The notes under the pieces: generated by a model
The model's database searches: none
What the model was told of the DNA's origin: nothing
Seen by the model: the letters and a program-made list of their open reading frames with translations, nothing else
Position numbers and translations under genes: made by a program
Shown here: positions 29,701 through 37,532 of the stretch, piece by piece
Numbering within the stretch: position 1 is the stretch's first letter
How the letters are laid out: every line of letters begins with the position of its first letter
NCBI RefSeq assembly: GCF_007741495.1
Contig: NZ_CP036262.1
Coordinates: 4,650,001 to 4,714,000 of the forward strand
DNA: 64,000 nt
DNA from: Roseimaritima multifibrata
GTDB lineage: Bacteria > Planctomycetota > Planctomycetia > Pirellulales > Pirellulaceae
Direction of reading: 5' to 3'

Positions 29701-32700
29701 CACCGCCGATTGCCAATGCCGGTGAATCGTACGAGGTGGGCGAAGGTGGATCGATCCAACTGAACGCCAACGGTTCAACGGATGACAAAGGGATCGAAAA
29801 CCTGACGATCACCTGGGATCTGGATGGCGATGGTCTGTTCGGTGAAACCGGTATCGATGCGGAACGTGGCGATGAAACGGGGGCGCAGCCCACCTTCTCC
29901 GCGACGGATGTCGATGGAACTAAGAACGTTAGCGTAACGGTCCGCGTCGAAGATGATCGTGGCAAGGTCGATTCGGATACGACAACCGTCTCGGTTCAGA
30001 ATATCGCTCCAACGCTAATCCTTGATTCCGAGGTCACGATCGTTCGAGGCGACTCCATTACGGTGGAGGGATCGTTCGTGGACCCAGGACCGGACACCTG
30101 GACCGTGACGGTCGATTATGCCGATGGCACCGGCCAAGAAACCCTTGACCTAGATGGCAAGAAATTCGATCTGGATCATGAATACAATGTCGCCGGGACC
30201 TATCTGGTGGTGGTCACGGTGGACGATGGCGATGGAGGCGTCAGCAGCCAGAACTTAAAAGTGATTGTCAACCTACCTCCGCTGCCAGACCTGACGTTGA
30301 TCTCTTCGGACATTCGCTATTTGCCGATTAACCCAGCGGTTGGCGATCCGGTCAACTTTGTCGTTGATGTGACCAATGCCGGGTCGCTTGCCGCAACCGA
30401 CGTCCCCGTCCGGTTCATGGTGTATGACGCCGTCAGCGAATCGTTCGTTGAAATTGGTCATACAGTGATCGATTCAATCGATGCGAGTCCCGACAGCGAG
30501 GGGGAGACTTCCCAAAGCGAGGTTCTCTTTACCTGGGACGGATCCGCAGGCCAGCCGCCTCTACCTCAAGAAGACGTATTCCTGTTAGTTCGAGTGGAGG
30601 TTGACGCGGGCTCGGAAATCGAGGAATTGGATGAATCCAACAACGAGGACATTCAAATCCTGCAGGTGGGCAGCCCCGACTTCGGGACGGCCGCAATTAC
30701 CGCGAATATCTCTGACAAAACGGTCTACCGAAACGAACTTGTAGCGGTTGGTGGACAGGCATACTACGATTTCAGTACGGTTCCAGGAGACTTTGATTTT
30801 CCAATCCAAGGTGCAAGCGTGACCATGCGATTGCTTGATCCTGCGAGCGGTCTTGTGCTGGCGGCGTCCACCGTCCTAACGGCGTCCAACGGTAATTTTT
30901 TGCATACGATCCGGTCCCCTGAATTGGACGGGGATTACACCCTTCGATTCGAAGTCACCGAGGGGACGTTGAGCACTGTGTTTGAGTCCACGCTGACCGT
31001 GCTGGGCGATTCCCCTGAAGAACCGCCGTCCCCTCCGCGATCGCCACCTTCACGAGGCTACGTTTTCTTTCCGTCGATTCAGTTCACTCAATCGGTGATC
31101 CCACCGGGCAATCCACAAATCGGTGAACCGGTGACGATCGTCGGCACCTTTAACTATGAACTTGCCCAACCTCTTCTAAATGTTCCCGTGACATTTAATG
31201 ATCTGTTCCCCGTCGCGGGAGAAGTGCGCACATTCGAAATTGGCAGCGGGTTCGTCAATTTTCCCGATGGCGGATTAGAAGACCCGACGCTGCTGCCAAT
31301 GGACTGGACTCCGACGGCCGAAGGTTTCCATATCATTCAAGTCATTGCAGAGCCGGATTTCAATTTCCGGGCTCATACTCACGTGACCCAGTTACTACTG
31401 GTCGGAGACCTGGACACGTCATCGCTCACGCTTGCCTATGAATTACCGACGGTCGTGGAGCTACCACAGCTCCGCGCCGGCGCGCGCATGTTCCCAATTT
31501 TTGCGGCCGCCCAAGCTCCCCAAACCCCCAGCCCCGGCGATACGGTTACTTACACCATCCGCTACGAAAACACGGGCGATACCACCATCACCGGCGGCCA
31601 GCTGATCGATGACTTTGATGAAACGGTGGTGGGAGTTCCGACGAACATCAGTGACGGTGGCGTCGTCGATGGAAGCGTTGTCCGCTGGGAACTTGGAGAC
31701 ATCCCTGCAGGGGCTTCTGGGACGGTTTCTTACGAAGTGACCATCAATGAAGCGGCCGAACTGCCACCCGGCTCGGCATTCGTGTTTAACACCGCCGTGC
31801 TGAATACAGATCAGGCAGCCGCGGCAAGCACTTCGGAACTATTGCTTAGCAATGACTCCCCTGTGATCACCAATTTGAACATCGAACCGATGGTTGCCGA
31901 AAACGGGAACGTGACATTGGCAGGAACGTTCAGCGATGCCAGTTTGGAGGACACACACACCATCCAAATCACGTGGGGTGATGGTCAGACAGACACACTG
32001 CTGTTCACCGCCGGCGAACGTGCATTCTCGCTGCCCCACTCATACGATTTGACCGCAACGCCGTACGTCGAATCCTACGAGATAGCTGTCACCCTGACAG
32101 ATAGCAGCGGACAAAATTCCAACGGCAGTGTGACAACGCAAACACCCGTCGTTGCTCCGCCAGTGCCTGATGAACAGAGCCCCAACAGCTCGGTAGCCTC
32201 GGCGGTATGGAATACCGAGACGAACCTGTTTGACCTGTTGGTCGACTTTGCAGACCCTCCTGGGGGAGCGGATGCACCGGTTTCCGGCGTCCAGCACCTA
32301 GAGGTTTTCTATCGTGTCAATCCGCAGAATGGGAATTCGGCGGTTCAACGGTTTGGCGATATAACGTTATCGCCTGCTTCTCCGGCCGGTAGCCAATTAT
32401 TATCTAGAACGATCGATGCCCAACCGGGCGATATCATCCAGGTCTGGAGTGTCGCCACTGACGGATCAGGAAATGTCGAAAACGAAGTGACGCCGCGAAC
32501 CGACTATTCGTTTGCAGTCGCCGACACGGTCGGCCCCGACACGCAAGTCCTTTCGGCGATCTTTGACGGAAACGCGTTTATTGACCTGCATGTTTCAGGC
32601 GTCGACGTTGGTGGCGGTCACGTCGATTCGATCGACGTTTATGTGGAAACGAGAACAGGAACCGCAAGTCCCATCGTCAGCTTAATCGGCACGATTCCCG

Positions 32701-33449
32701 GCGGAGCCGCCATGGTCGACGAAACCATCAAATTTGCAGTCCCACAAGATGGCGTGATCCGGCCCTACCGCTTCTTCAGTATCGGAACGGACCACCTCGG
32801 TAATCGCGAAGGTGGCAACAGCCTGCTGGACGGGGACCCGGGACCAGAAGGGGACGTCCTGCTTTCCGATATTGTACTGGAGGAACCTTCCGCCGCCGTC
32901 GTCACTGGTTTTGATGTCAACAACGGATTGGAGAACCGCTCCTCCGTCCATTCAGCTGACATTCTTTTTAATGATGAGAACTTTATCGACCAGCTTCTAG
33001 AATCCTTGAACGATGAGGATTCAAGTAACGACCGAATTCGCATCGAGCGTCTAGACCTGAACGGAAATTCCATCGAGCCTCCAGTCTACTTACCAGTGAC
33101 AGCGGTTCAGGACGGACTGACGCTTCGCCTTCAATTCGGGGCAACTGGAATCCAAGAAAACGGCGTCTATGCCATTCGCTTGGACATGGACGATGATGCC
33201 GACAACGAATGGGACGATGAACTTCAATTCCATCGATTGAAGGGGGACATCAACGGTGACGGTGCCGTCGATACAAGCGATCTCCTAAAGGCGAGACTCG
33301 CCTATCGGAACAGCGCGTTACACGCGGATGCAGACGTTGACGGCAACGGCATGGTCGATGCATTCGACCTGCGATTTTTCTCAACCTTCCTGCGTCAACG
33401 TGACGGTGAGAAAGTTCTAGGGATGCCGAGAGAAGAGTTGGACGACTAA
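23727..33449 (+). CDS. giant secreted repeat protein (beta-solenoid, PKD, CARDB, DUF11-like, dockerin)
   Basis: A 3,240-residue protein. The N-terminus is arginine-rich and ends with the planctomycete secretion-type motif IEQLEDRRLLAVG (about residues 36-48). Residues about 100-1700 hold some 22 imperfect repeats of about 60 residues built on STGTGxDAAxITIxGTGG and DGDIxIxGxGG, likely a right-handed beta-helix. Then come PKD-like domains (from about 1890, 1990 and 2090: NLAPTADAGGPYF, IANAGESYEV, IAPTLILDSE), a CARDB-like domain (about 2186, LPDLTLISSDI ending EELDESNNED), a DUF11-like domain (about 2595, SPGDTVTYTIRYENTGDTT), a further PKD-like segment, and a C-terminal type I dockerin (GDINGDGAVDTSDLL, DVDGNGMVDAFDLRFF). 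An adhesin or matrix role is inferred. The ATG at 23727 precedes the N-terminal motif. Confidence 0.9.
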   Translation: MFPKRSAPRVPASSRGQTARRRLAAALRPRRRLIRIEQLEDRRLLAVGTPVLGTSNDILFSGDATNDLMFFSVSEAGLLQHNRGGYFGFTSNSDLDSVTAGEQTRLVSELTSFRYEDAGSNDRLFFDGENPFSLGDAGIYASAGEITVRDDTSIESTGGVIQFVAAQKILLDQRSSLTTVDGGILLSGNPNADAIGDSIGLESVGATIRTSGSGNIQLVGFGGNDPAEYRNYGISLEEGTTIESTSETSSAGTIQIEGTGGDSSTAAYGVNIDGADIVVRSAYGDISIVGVGGHRSSASGSNFYGVNISAADVIESTGTGPDAATITIDGTGGAESRNNYGVRLAGATTDILSIDGDILIIGQGNGDGTGDTNYGVRSDSIGSIASTGTGIDAASITIIGEGGDGTRSGVGLSLNGSTTQLTSVYGDISIVGRGSDGSGYGNSGGSIGLTIASTGLGENAAKIDIQGTGGINTSGSGITVSGSITTTDGDVTITGLGTGDGTRSGDGGVNVTASIDAVGEADIIIDGTGGQGTGANHGVTISSGAALTTKDGEILITGQGSNGAGSNNYGVHIANIEGIESKWLSDGTIPSPAKITIDGTGGDTGGGNHGVYFDGASEGITSVDGAILITGRTGTGTGPSNVGVRMRDFGAIQSTGTTAHAATITIHGEGGFGQSNNYGVLIDSINRSSVSSFVGDILITGIGGTGDPDVSQSSNRGLVLSNVEIASLGTPDNATGTPATITINGTGGIADRQNYGTYINASAVKSVIGNIDIRGEGGGAGTGDTGVVISSTELVSSGEGDQAATITIHSESGVSGASLTLSTIDGDVSFTGLNGSSAYGTGVLTSTGDGMIRFDGGTVNAGSITSETSDIVLRGGAITVGTVESTGTGETAAKILIGDASTHSIQVNGDLTSVDGDIRIVNQITDPSTGVGSILLRGNITSTGINANHAASITIDGTGAENQVGVWFSGAGKSITSKVGDIEITGRGGASATGSSLHGVFLDRDVSISSTGTDTDAAQIDIHGTGGAGVNSNHGVYFRGDEEGSITSVVGAISITGTGGAGTGKSSAGVSIEEASISSTGISSASPAIDAATITITGIGGSGTSGNDGVYVGTDTAISSIDGAISIDGTGGDVGSGVILQYQSSLTSSGVGSDAASITVNGTAGLGAYGRGVSMSRNMVNSVDGDVTVEGYGSAGRSLGVYIDGSQVASTGTGVHAAEISILGIGGEEGSYDNYGVTVRRSTTSFTTIDGDLTIFGQGGSSGSTIGLRVETFDTIASTGTGPNAAKISLTGVLPDGTSGTAMTFAYGGRNLITSVEGDIALTVNANGSNGLFGPSGLVQIESTGVGADAAEISIESLGGEGGSISLSEGSRIDTVDGNIALNSARSIYVHGSISSTGTGIHAGQIRIDDSRAVSVSGSITSIDGDISVSSIKGDAPLSTGYVLMQGSIASTGVGTSAATITIEGQTKASMTSGVRIHGEVYSTDGDIQILGTGSGQYRSGVEVAYGGSVKSLGSDKAHAATITIDGSSGTEGGLGIQLLGETVDSSIVSTIAGDIRIIGDGGNGPQHANRGVWIRKGFVQSTGAASDNAGNITIEGSGGDGGTYDLVGVDISTDAKIVTVAGDIEIIAEAGVGSGSNNDGLRLGGVSLIGDASTAGDITIQADSIDLQSGTVQSTGLLTIAPGQAGTPIGIGGGAGDLNLSDAELALLVDGFNSITIGDATAGIIDIDTATFTDNVSLIGSAFHDHAGTDIDMGANTLSLIGTIAPGQSPGILRLAGAIEFADATVLDLEIDGPDADETANGHDQVSVTGTLIIGAGVTLQTATTNGFDPLLGQQLVIVENDETDPIEGEFAGLPEGSILTNFLGVPLDARISYLGLDGATGNDVVLTIIAGNLAPTADAGGPYFIDEGDSLTLDASLSSAPDDDPLDYTWDLNGDGDFSDAVGMTPMIPWSELDALGIGNVAQFTATVSVDDGRAAAVTATTTVNVQLNAPPIANAGESYEVGEGGSIQLNANGSTDDKGIENLTITWDLDGDGLFGETGIDAERGDETGAQPTFSATDVDGTKNVSVTVRVEDDRGKVDSDTTTVSVQNIAPTLILDSEVTIVRGDSITVEGSFVDPGPDTWTVTVDYADGTGQETLDLDGKKFDLDHEYNVAGTYLVVVTVDDGDGGVSSQNLKVIVNLPPLPDLTLISSDIRYLPINPAVGDPVNFVVDVTNAGSLAATDVPVRFMVYDAVSESFVEIGHTVIDSIDASPDSEGETSQSEVLFTWDGSAGQPPLPQEDVFLLVRVEVDAGSEIEELDESNNEDIQILQVGSPDFGTAAITANISDKTVYRNELVAVGGQAYYDFSTVPGDFDFPIQGASVTMRLLDPASGLVLAASTVLTASNGNFLHTIRSPELDGDYTLRFEVTEGTLSTVFESTLTVLGDSPEEPPSPPRSPPSRGYVFFPSIQFTQSVIPPGNPQIGEPVTIVGTFNYELAQPLLNVPVTFNDLFPVAGEVRTFEIGSGFVNFPDGGLEDPTLLPMDWTPTAEGFHIIQVIAEPDFNFRAHTHVTQLLLVGDLDTSSLTLAYELPTVVELPQLRAGARMFPIFAAAQAPQTPSPGDTVTYTIRYENTGDTTITGGQLIDDFDETVVGVPTNISDGGVVDGSVVRWELGDIPAGASGTVSYEVTINEAAELPPGSAFVFNTAVLNTDQAAAASTSELLLSNDSPVITNLNIEPMVAENGNVTLAGTFSDASLEDTHTIQITWGDGQTDTLLFTAGERAFSLPHSYDLTATPYVESYEIAVTLTDSSGQNSNGSVTTQTPVVAPPVPDEQSPNSSVASAVWNTETNLFDLLVDFADPPGGADAPVSGVQHLEVFYRVNPQNGNSAVQRFGDITLSPASPAGSQLLSRTIDAQPGDIIQVWSVATDGSGNVENEVTPRTDYSFAVADTVGPDTQVLSAIFDGNAFIDLHVSGVDVGGGHVDSIDVYVETRTGTASPIVSLIGTIPGGAAMVDETIKFAVPQDGVIRPYRFFSIGTDHLGNREGGNSLLDGDPGPEGDVLLSDIVLEEPSAAVVTGFDVNNGLENRSSVHSADILFNDENFIDQLLESLNDEDSSNDRIRIERLDLNGNSIEPPVYLPVTAVQDGLTLRLQFGATGIQENGVYAIRLDMDDDADNEWDDELQFHRLKGDINGDGAVDTSDLLKARLAYRNSALHADADVDGNGMVDAFDLRFFSTFLRQRDGEKVLGMPREELDD

Positions 33450-33480
33450 CGCGATTTAAACAACGTGATTACTTACCTAG

Positions 33481-34191
33481 GTGAATAAATTGAAAACGAT
33501 AAAATACCTTGTCCCTGCGATCTTGATCGCAACGGCCACGCTGCTCGATACATCTGAATCTCAAGCTGGCCTGTTAATAACGATTTCCGACGCAGAGGTT
33601 GCTCCGGGGGAAAGCGGGTACGTGGACGTACTTGTATCCAGCAACGCCGATGCTCTGAACCCGGACAGTTTTGACAGCTTCCTTCTCTTTTTCAGCGTGA
33701 ATGTCGTTGATCATCCGGTAGCTCCAATAAACTTTTTAGAATCGATTGGAACGGCGCCGCAGCTTTCGGCAACATCTCCAGATTACATCTTCCTCGGACA
33801 TAGTGGGCTATTCTTTGAAACGATCTCTGATTCACCTGGTCCTCCGGTGGCCAACGATTTTATCGATGTAATTGATGCAACGGATGACTTCTCAGTCAGT
33901 TCAATTAGCAGCGGGGATAGTCCCTTTCTATTGGCTCGACTGAACTTCGTGTCAGATCCAATGGCAACGGTTGGAAATTTCTACGAAGTGTCGCTAGATG
34001 ATGCCTTCTTCGACGGAGGTAACCTACCGGATTTCGCTGTTAATAGTGATGCGAGGATCTACATGGTCGCGGCGGCGGTTCCCGAGCCCTCCAGCCTTCT
34101 CATTTTTACGATCGCTGCGTTGGCATGGACCGGACACACTCGAATGCGACGCAGTGTGAAGGACAAGCCACGATGTGTCGACAATCACTAA
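33481..34191 (+). CDS. PEP-CTERM sorting-signal protein
   Basis: A 236-residue secreted protein with a signal peptide (LVPAILIATATLLDTSESQA), a beta-rich middle part and a C-terminal PEP-CTERM signal: VPEPSSLLIFTIAALAWTG followed by the basic HTRMRRS. Such signals are processed by an exosortase, none of which is in this window. The first part (LLITISDAEVAPGESGYVDV) resembles cohesin-like or other beta-sandwich modules, which would suit the dockerin at the end of the preceding protein, only 31 bp upstream; that pairing is a guess. The start is GTG. Confidence 0.8.
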   Translation: MNKLKTIKYLVPAILIATATLLDTSESQAGLLITISDAEVAPGESGYVDVLVSSNADALNPDSFDSFLLFFSVNVVDHPVAPINFLESIGTAPQLSATSPDYIFLGHSGLFFETISDSPGPPVANDFIDVIDATDDFSVSSISSGDSPFLLARLNFVSDPMATVGNFYEVSLDDAFFDGGNLPDFAVNSDARIYMVAAAVPEPSSLLIFTIAALAWTGHTRMRRSVKDKPRCVDNH

Positions 34192-34224
34192 ATGGCCAGC
34201 CAGCTTACTGGAACGGCTAAGAGT

Positions 34225-34410
34225 TTAGTGGTGCGAAGATCTGGGTTTTGCGTTGGTGATTGATAGGATTCGAAACATCCCAATGCTCCGCAACCATGAA
34301 CCAGCTTCGCCATGATGCCAGCAGGCCAGCGACACGATTCCCGTCGCCATCACGACGGAATAGCAGGCCGGGTCAAGCGCCGCCACGATCCTGCGGTCGC
34401 TTCGCATCAT
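34225..34410 (-). pseudogene. fragment of a TehA/SLAC1-family transporter
   Basis: The translation MMRSDRRIVAALDPACYSVV continuing MATGIVSLACW and WLRSIGMFRIL matches the N-terminus and first transmembrane helix of TDT (tellurite resistance/C4-dicarboxylate, SLAC1-like) transporters, whose hallmark is VMATGIVS. After about 50 residues the similarity ends and a stop follows at 34225, whereas complete proteins have about 300-380 residues and ten helices. The frame is open upstream to 34653, but that part resembles nothing. I read it as the remnant of a deleted gene beside the NO-stress cluster. Confidence 0.65.
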
Positions 34411-34637
34411 CGTGAACCACCGGCAGTGTCCAAACGCCCGGCTATCGCGAGCGTCTGCTGACCTCGGTGCCGATAACGCCGAGGGCTCTGCCCACGACAG
34501 GTCAAGTCTTTGGCGAACCAGGGCGTTTTGCCACAGCCCGCATGGGCGGCCGAACAGGTCACTGCGTTGAACGCGTAAAGAGTGGTTTTCAAGAGCATAA
34601 GTAAGGTCGGTTAGCGAAAAAAAACGCCTCCACCGAA

Positions 34638-34657
34638 ACATACACCTTGACATGCAC
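34638..34657 (+). promoter_or_regulatory. candidate Rrf2/NsrR-type operator upstream of hmp
   Basis: ACATACACCTTGACATGCAC: two ACAT(A/G)CAC half-sites repeated with a 12-bp period. The same layout occurs upstream of the Rrf2 regulator gene (39474-39493). It overlaps a TTGACA (34647-34652) that could be a -35 hexamer, which would suit repression. It lies 99 bp before the hmp start. Confidence 0.5.
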
Positions 34658-34755
34658 TATAGAAAGTATACCTTTAGATAGAGATTTCAAAGCGACGCTA
34701 TTTACGGCGTTTGAAATTTTCCCTCCAGGCCCCCCCTCCATCGAAAGCCCCGCCC

Positions 34756-36000
34756 ATGCTTAGCGATAAAACGATCCGGATTGTCAAGGAAATCACTCCG
34801 TTGGTCGCTGCCAACGCAGAAACCATTACTCGACGGTTTTACGAGCGGATGTTCGAAGCCAATCCGGAAGTGAAGGCCTTTTTCAACCAAGCTCATCAGC
34901 ACACCGGAGGTCAACAGAAGGCACTCGCCGGTGCGATCTGTGCTTATTTCACTCATATCGACAATCCGGCTGTCTTGATGCCCGCCGTTGAAATCATCGC
35001 TCAGAAGCATGTTTCGTTGGGGATCAAAGCGGAGCACTATCCGATTGTTGGCAGCAACCTGCTGGCCGCGATTAAGGATGTGATGGGGGAGGGAGCGACG
35101 GACGAAATCATCGAAGCGGTCGGGGAAGCCTACGGGTTCTTGGCCGACATATTCATCAGCCGTGAAAACGCGATTTGCGAAGAGCAAGCGTCCGCTCCGG
35201 GCGGCTGGAACGGCACGCGAACGTTTGTCGTGAGCAAAAAAATTGCCGAAAGCGACATCGTGACTTCGTTCTACCTGAAACCCGAAGACGAAGGCCCTCT
35301 ACCGCCGTTCAAACCCGGTCAGTACATCACCGTTCACATCGACCATCCGCACACGCCGACCTCCCCACGCAACTACAGCTTGTCCGACTGTGCCAGCCAG
35401 CCGCACTACCGGATCAGTGTCAAACGTGAAGAAAGGCTTTCGGCCGACGCGCCCGACGGATTGATCTCCAATCACTTGCACGACGGTATCGAAGAGGGGC
35501 ACCGGATTGAACTTGGACCGCCCTGTGGCGAATTCACCATCGATCCGGCCACGGTTGCGAAACCGGTCGTGTTGGTTGCCGGAGGTATTGGAGTGACGCC
35601 GCTATTATCGATGGCTAAATCGATCATTCACGCAAACCCGAACGCACCTGTCTATTTCATCCAAGCAGCTCGTAACAGCAAAGTTCAAGCGTTCGCCGAT
35701 GAGCTAGCCAATCTGTCGGATGCCGGACCGAACGTGCATACCAAGGTCATCTACGATGCGCCGTTACCCGGTGACGTCGAAGCTGGTCGATGCGATGACA
35801 CCGGCTACGTCACCACCGAATTGCTTCGCGGCTGGACGCCGTTTTCCGAAGCCGAGTTTTACTTTTGCGGCCCTAAACCGTTCATGCAGAACCTCCACGC
35901 ATGCCTGCAAGAACTGGGTGTTGACGAACATCGTGTGCGTTACGAATTCTTCGGCCCCAAGGAAGAACTGCAGCCGGCACCGTCAAACGTCGCTGGGTAA
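34756..36000 (+). CDS. hmp: flavohaemoglobin (nitric oxide dioxygenase)
   Basis: Oxidises NO to nitrate with O2 and NAD(P)H. The 414-residue product has the three Hmp domains in order: globin (residues 1-140) with Tyr in RRFYERMF, Gln in [11 protein letters not shown] and proximal His in [11 protein letters not shown]; a ferredoxin-reductase FAD domain with the PRNYSLS motif; and an NAD domain with [14 protein letters not shown] and [10 protein letters not shown], ending [12 protein letters not shown]. The start ATG at 34756 gives [15 protein letters not shown], the family's usual N-terminus; the open frame extends 15 codons upstream from a TTG. Regulation by the Rrf2 protein encoded at 39.6 kb is suggested by the shared motif upstream. 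Confidence 0.95.
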   Translation: MLSDKTIRIVKEITPLVAANAETITRRFYERMFEANPEVKAFFNQAHQHTGGQQKALAGAICAYFTHIDNPAVLMPAVEIIAQKHVSLGIKAEHYPIVGSNLLAAIKDVMGEGATDEIIEAVGEAYGFLADIFISRENAICEEQASAPGGWNGTRTFVVSKKIAESDIVTSFYLKPEDEGPLPPFKPGQYITVHIDHPHTPTSPRNYSLSDCASQPHYRISVKREERLSADAPDGLISNHLHDGIEEGHRIELGPPCGEFTIDPATVAKPVVLVAGGIGVTPLLSMAKSIIHANPNAPVYFIQAARNSKVQAFADELANLSDAGPNVHTKVIYDAPLPGDVEAGRCDDTGYVTTELLRGWTPFSEAEFYFCGPKPFMQNLHACLQELGVDEHRVRYEFFGPKEELQPAPSNVAG

Positions 36001-36061
36001 CCTTCACAACCACAAATCGGTTGGGTGAAAGCACTACAATATTTCGTATCCAATCTCCGGT

Positions 36062-36097
36062 GAAGCCGCGTCGGAAAAATCCCCGAAAAGCGGCTTC
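36062..36097. other. hairpin between hmp and cupin gene
   Basis: GAAGCCGC (36062-36069) and GCGGCTTC (36090-36097) form an 8-bp stem with a 20-nt loop, 61 bp past the hmp stop. No clean T-run follows on the plus strand, so it may be a weak terminator or processing site that separates hmp from the cupin gene. Confidence 0.35.
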
Positions 36098-36135
36098 AAT
36101 CTGTTCCTAATCAACTGCAATTTGAGACACAAACG

Positions 36136-36471
36136 ATGGCTATCAATCACGCGAACCCTGCCGAAGTCATCCATTTGCAACCACTTGGATCCAAGATCGA
36201 CAGCACCAAAACCTACACGTTGTTCAAGACCGACGTGATGGAAGCGATTCGGCTGGTGATGCCAGCTGGAAAACAGATCCCCGAACATAAAGCTCGCGGC
36301 GAAATCACCGTTCACTGCTTAGAAGGGGCTGTTAAATTCTTTGTCGGCGAAACACCCCACGAACTGTCCGCCGGAGACATGCTTTACCTAGAAGCCGGCA
36401 AACTTCACGCGGTGGAAGCGATCGAGGATTCAACGGTGTTGGTAACCATTTTCCTAAACAAAGCGAGCTAG
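36136..36471 (+). CDS. small cupin-domain protein
   Basis: A 111-residue single-domain cupin. The barrel motifs are recognisable: GKQIPEHKARGEITVHCLEG (motif 1-like, with His and Glu ligand candidates) and GDMLYLEAGKLHAVEAIEDS (motif 2-like, with His). The lone small cupin could bind a metal or small ligand; no substrate can be named. It is placed directly before the RIC gene, and the conserved N-terminal coding sequence of RIC begins right at or inside its 3' end, so the two are likely translated from one message. The position inside an NO-stress cluster suggests it is part of the same response. Confidence 0.82.
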   Translation: MAINHANPAEVIHLQPLGSKIDSTKTYTLFKTDVMEAIRLVMPAGKQIPEHKARGEITVHCLEGAVKFFVGETPHELSAGDMLYLEAGKLHAVEAIEDSTVLVTIFLNKAS

Positions 36472-36554
36472 CCATCTCGGATCCACGTGCCGGCGCGTTA
36501 CATGCAGACTCTCCTGTCGGGCTCTGGGTCGCTAAGCACCCCGAGACCGCGGAA

Positions 36555-37205
36555 GTGTTCGACATGTTGCAAATCGACTACTGCTGTGGTGGCGACAAAC
36601 CACTTGAAAACGCTTGTTGGGAAAATGGACTAGAGGTTTTGCGAGTCCACTCCTTACTGAAGCAGACGGTAGCCGAAACGCACGACACCGAGCACCCGGA
36701 TTGGATGCATGCATCGCTGACGGAGCTTTGCGACCGTATCGAACAGAAACACCATGCCCGGCTAAAAGACTCGCTACCATTGCTGAGCCGTTTGATGGCG
36801 GAGGTCGTCGCTCTTCACGGCGAGGCTCACGAAGAATTGCGAGAGGTAGAGCAGCACTTCATGACATGGCGAGACGAAATCTTGACCGCGATGGCTGAAG
36901 AGGAGCGTTCATTGTTTCCCGCAATTCGTCAGTACGATAGCGAAGCGTTTACAGATCACAGCGAAACGCTCACGGCGCCCCTTCAAGAAATGATTTATCG
37001 GGTCCGTTTCGAGCACGCCGACATTGGCGAAGCGTTGAAAAAAACTCGAAGTGCGTCAAAGAATTTCTTAGCGCCGAAAGATGCCTGTGCAAAGTTTTCG
37101 CAGATGTACCAACTGCTACGGTGGACCGAAGCCGACGTCCGTCAGTATGTCCACAAGGAGGAATCCATACTGTTTCCCCGCGTTAAAAAAAGATTACAAG
37201 GCTGA
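36555..37205 (+). CDS. ric: RIC/YtfE/ScdA di-iron protein for Fe-S cluster repair
   Basis: Restores iron-sulfur clusters damaged by NO or oxidants. The hemerythrin-like four-helix part carries the expected His/Glu ligands: EQKHHARLKD, VALHGEAHEELREVEQHF, MAEEERSLFPAI, FEHADIGEAL and YVHKEESILFPRV. The N-terminal ScdA_N motif, FDMLQIDYCCGGDKPLENAC, has the two conserved adjacent cysteines. The GTG at 36555 is the first usual start in this frame, but similarity to the family continues upstream (VGLWVAKHPETAEV, from about 36498), where the frame is open through the cupin stop yet has no ATG, GTG or TTG. Either a rare start codon is used or the domain is shortened. Confidence 0.88.
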   Translation: MFDMLQIDYCCGGDKPLENACWENGLEVLRVHSLLKQTVAETHDTEHPDWMHASLTELCDRIEQKHHARLKDSLPLLSRLMAEVVALHGEAHEELREVEQHFMTWRDEILTAMAEEERSLFPAIRQYDSEAFTDHSETLTAPLQEMIYRVRFEHADIGEALKKTRSASKNFLAPKDACAKFSQMYQLLRWTEADVRQYVHKEESILFPRVKKRLQG

Positions 37206-37218
37206 CAAAAGTTGCCCG

Positions 37219-37527
37219 TTAGGGAACTTCTATCAACACGTCGTCCTCTTTGGTCTTGACCGCGTACGCCTGCACATCTCGCACGCCCGGTCCGCCGAGA
37301 AGTTTGCCTGTGGTGACATCGAATTCGGCACCGTGCCAAGGACATATGGCAACGCAGCCTTCGACACGGCCATCACTCAACGGCGCCCCCTGATGCGGGC
37401 AAGCATCATCGATTGCGTAGAAAACACCGTCAACATTAAACAATGCGATCAGGTAATCATCCACGATCACCAATTTGCCTGTTCCTACCGGAACATCCTG
37501 CGATTTCGCTGCTTTGATCCAAGGCAT
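37219..37527 (-). CDS. Rieske-type [2Fe-2S] ferredoxin
   Basis: A roughly 102-residue soluble Rieske protein of the NirD / dioxygenase-ferredoxin type. The cluster ligands are in CPHQGAPL and CPWHGAEFD (Cys-X-His and Cys-X2-His, 17 residues apart). It has no membrane anchor, so it is a cytoplasmic electron carrier. The ATG at 37527 has GAGG 9 bp before it; a TTG at 37536 is an alternative. It overlaps or nearly touches the 3' end of the upstream gene on the same strand (stop at 37533), so the two are translationally linked. Redox partner unknown; by position it probably serves the NO-stress response. Confidence 0.88.
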   Translation of the reverse strand: MPWIKAAKSQDVPVGTGKLVIVDDYLIALFNVDGVFYAIDDACPHQGAPLSDGRVEGCVAICPWHGAEFDVTTGKLLGGPGVRDVQAYAVKTKEDDVLIEVP

Positions 37528-37532
37528 TGCCT

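Noticed and set aside
34411-34653. Upstream extension of the TehA-like fragment as part of a complete gene
   Set aside because: The extra 80 codons have no family resemblance and the downstream body of the transporter is missing, so the fragment was called a pseudogene.
36062-36097. Intrinsic terminator after hmp
   Set aside because: The stem lacks a following T-run and has a 20-nt loop, so it is listed only as a hairpin.
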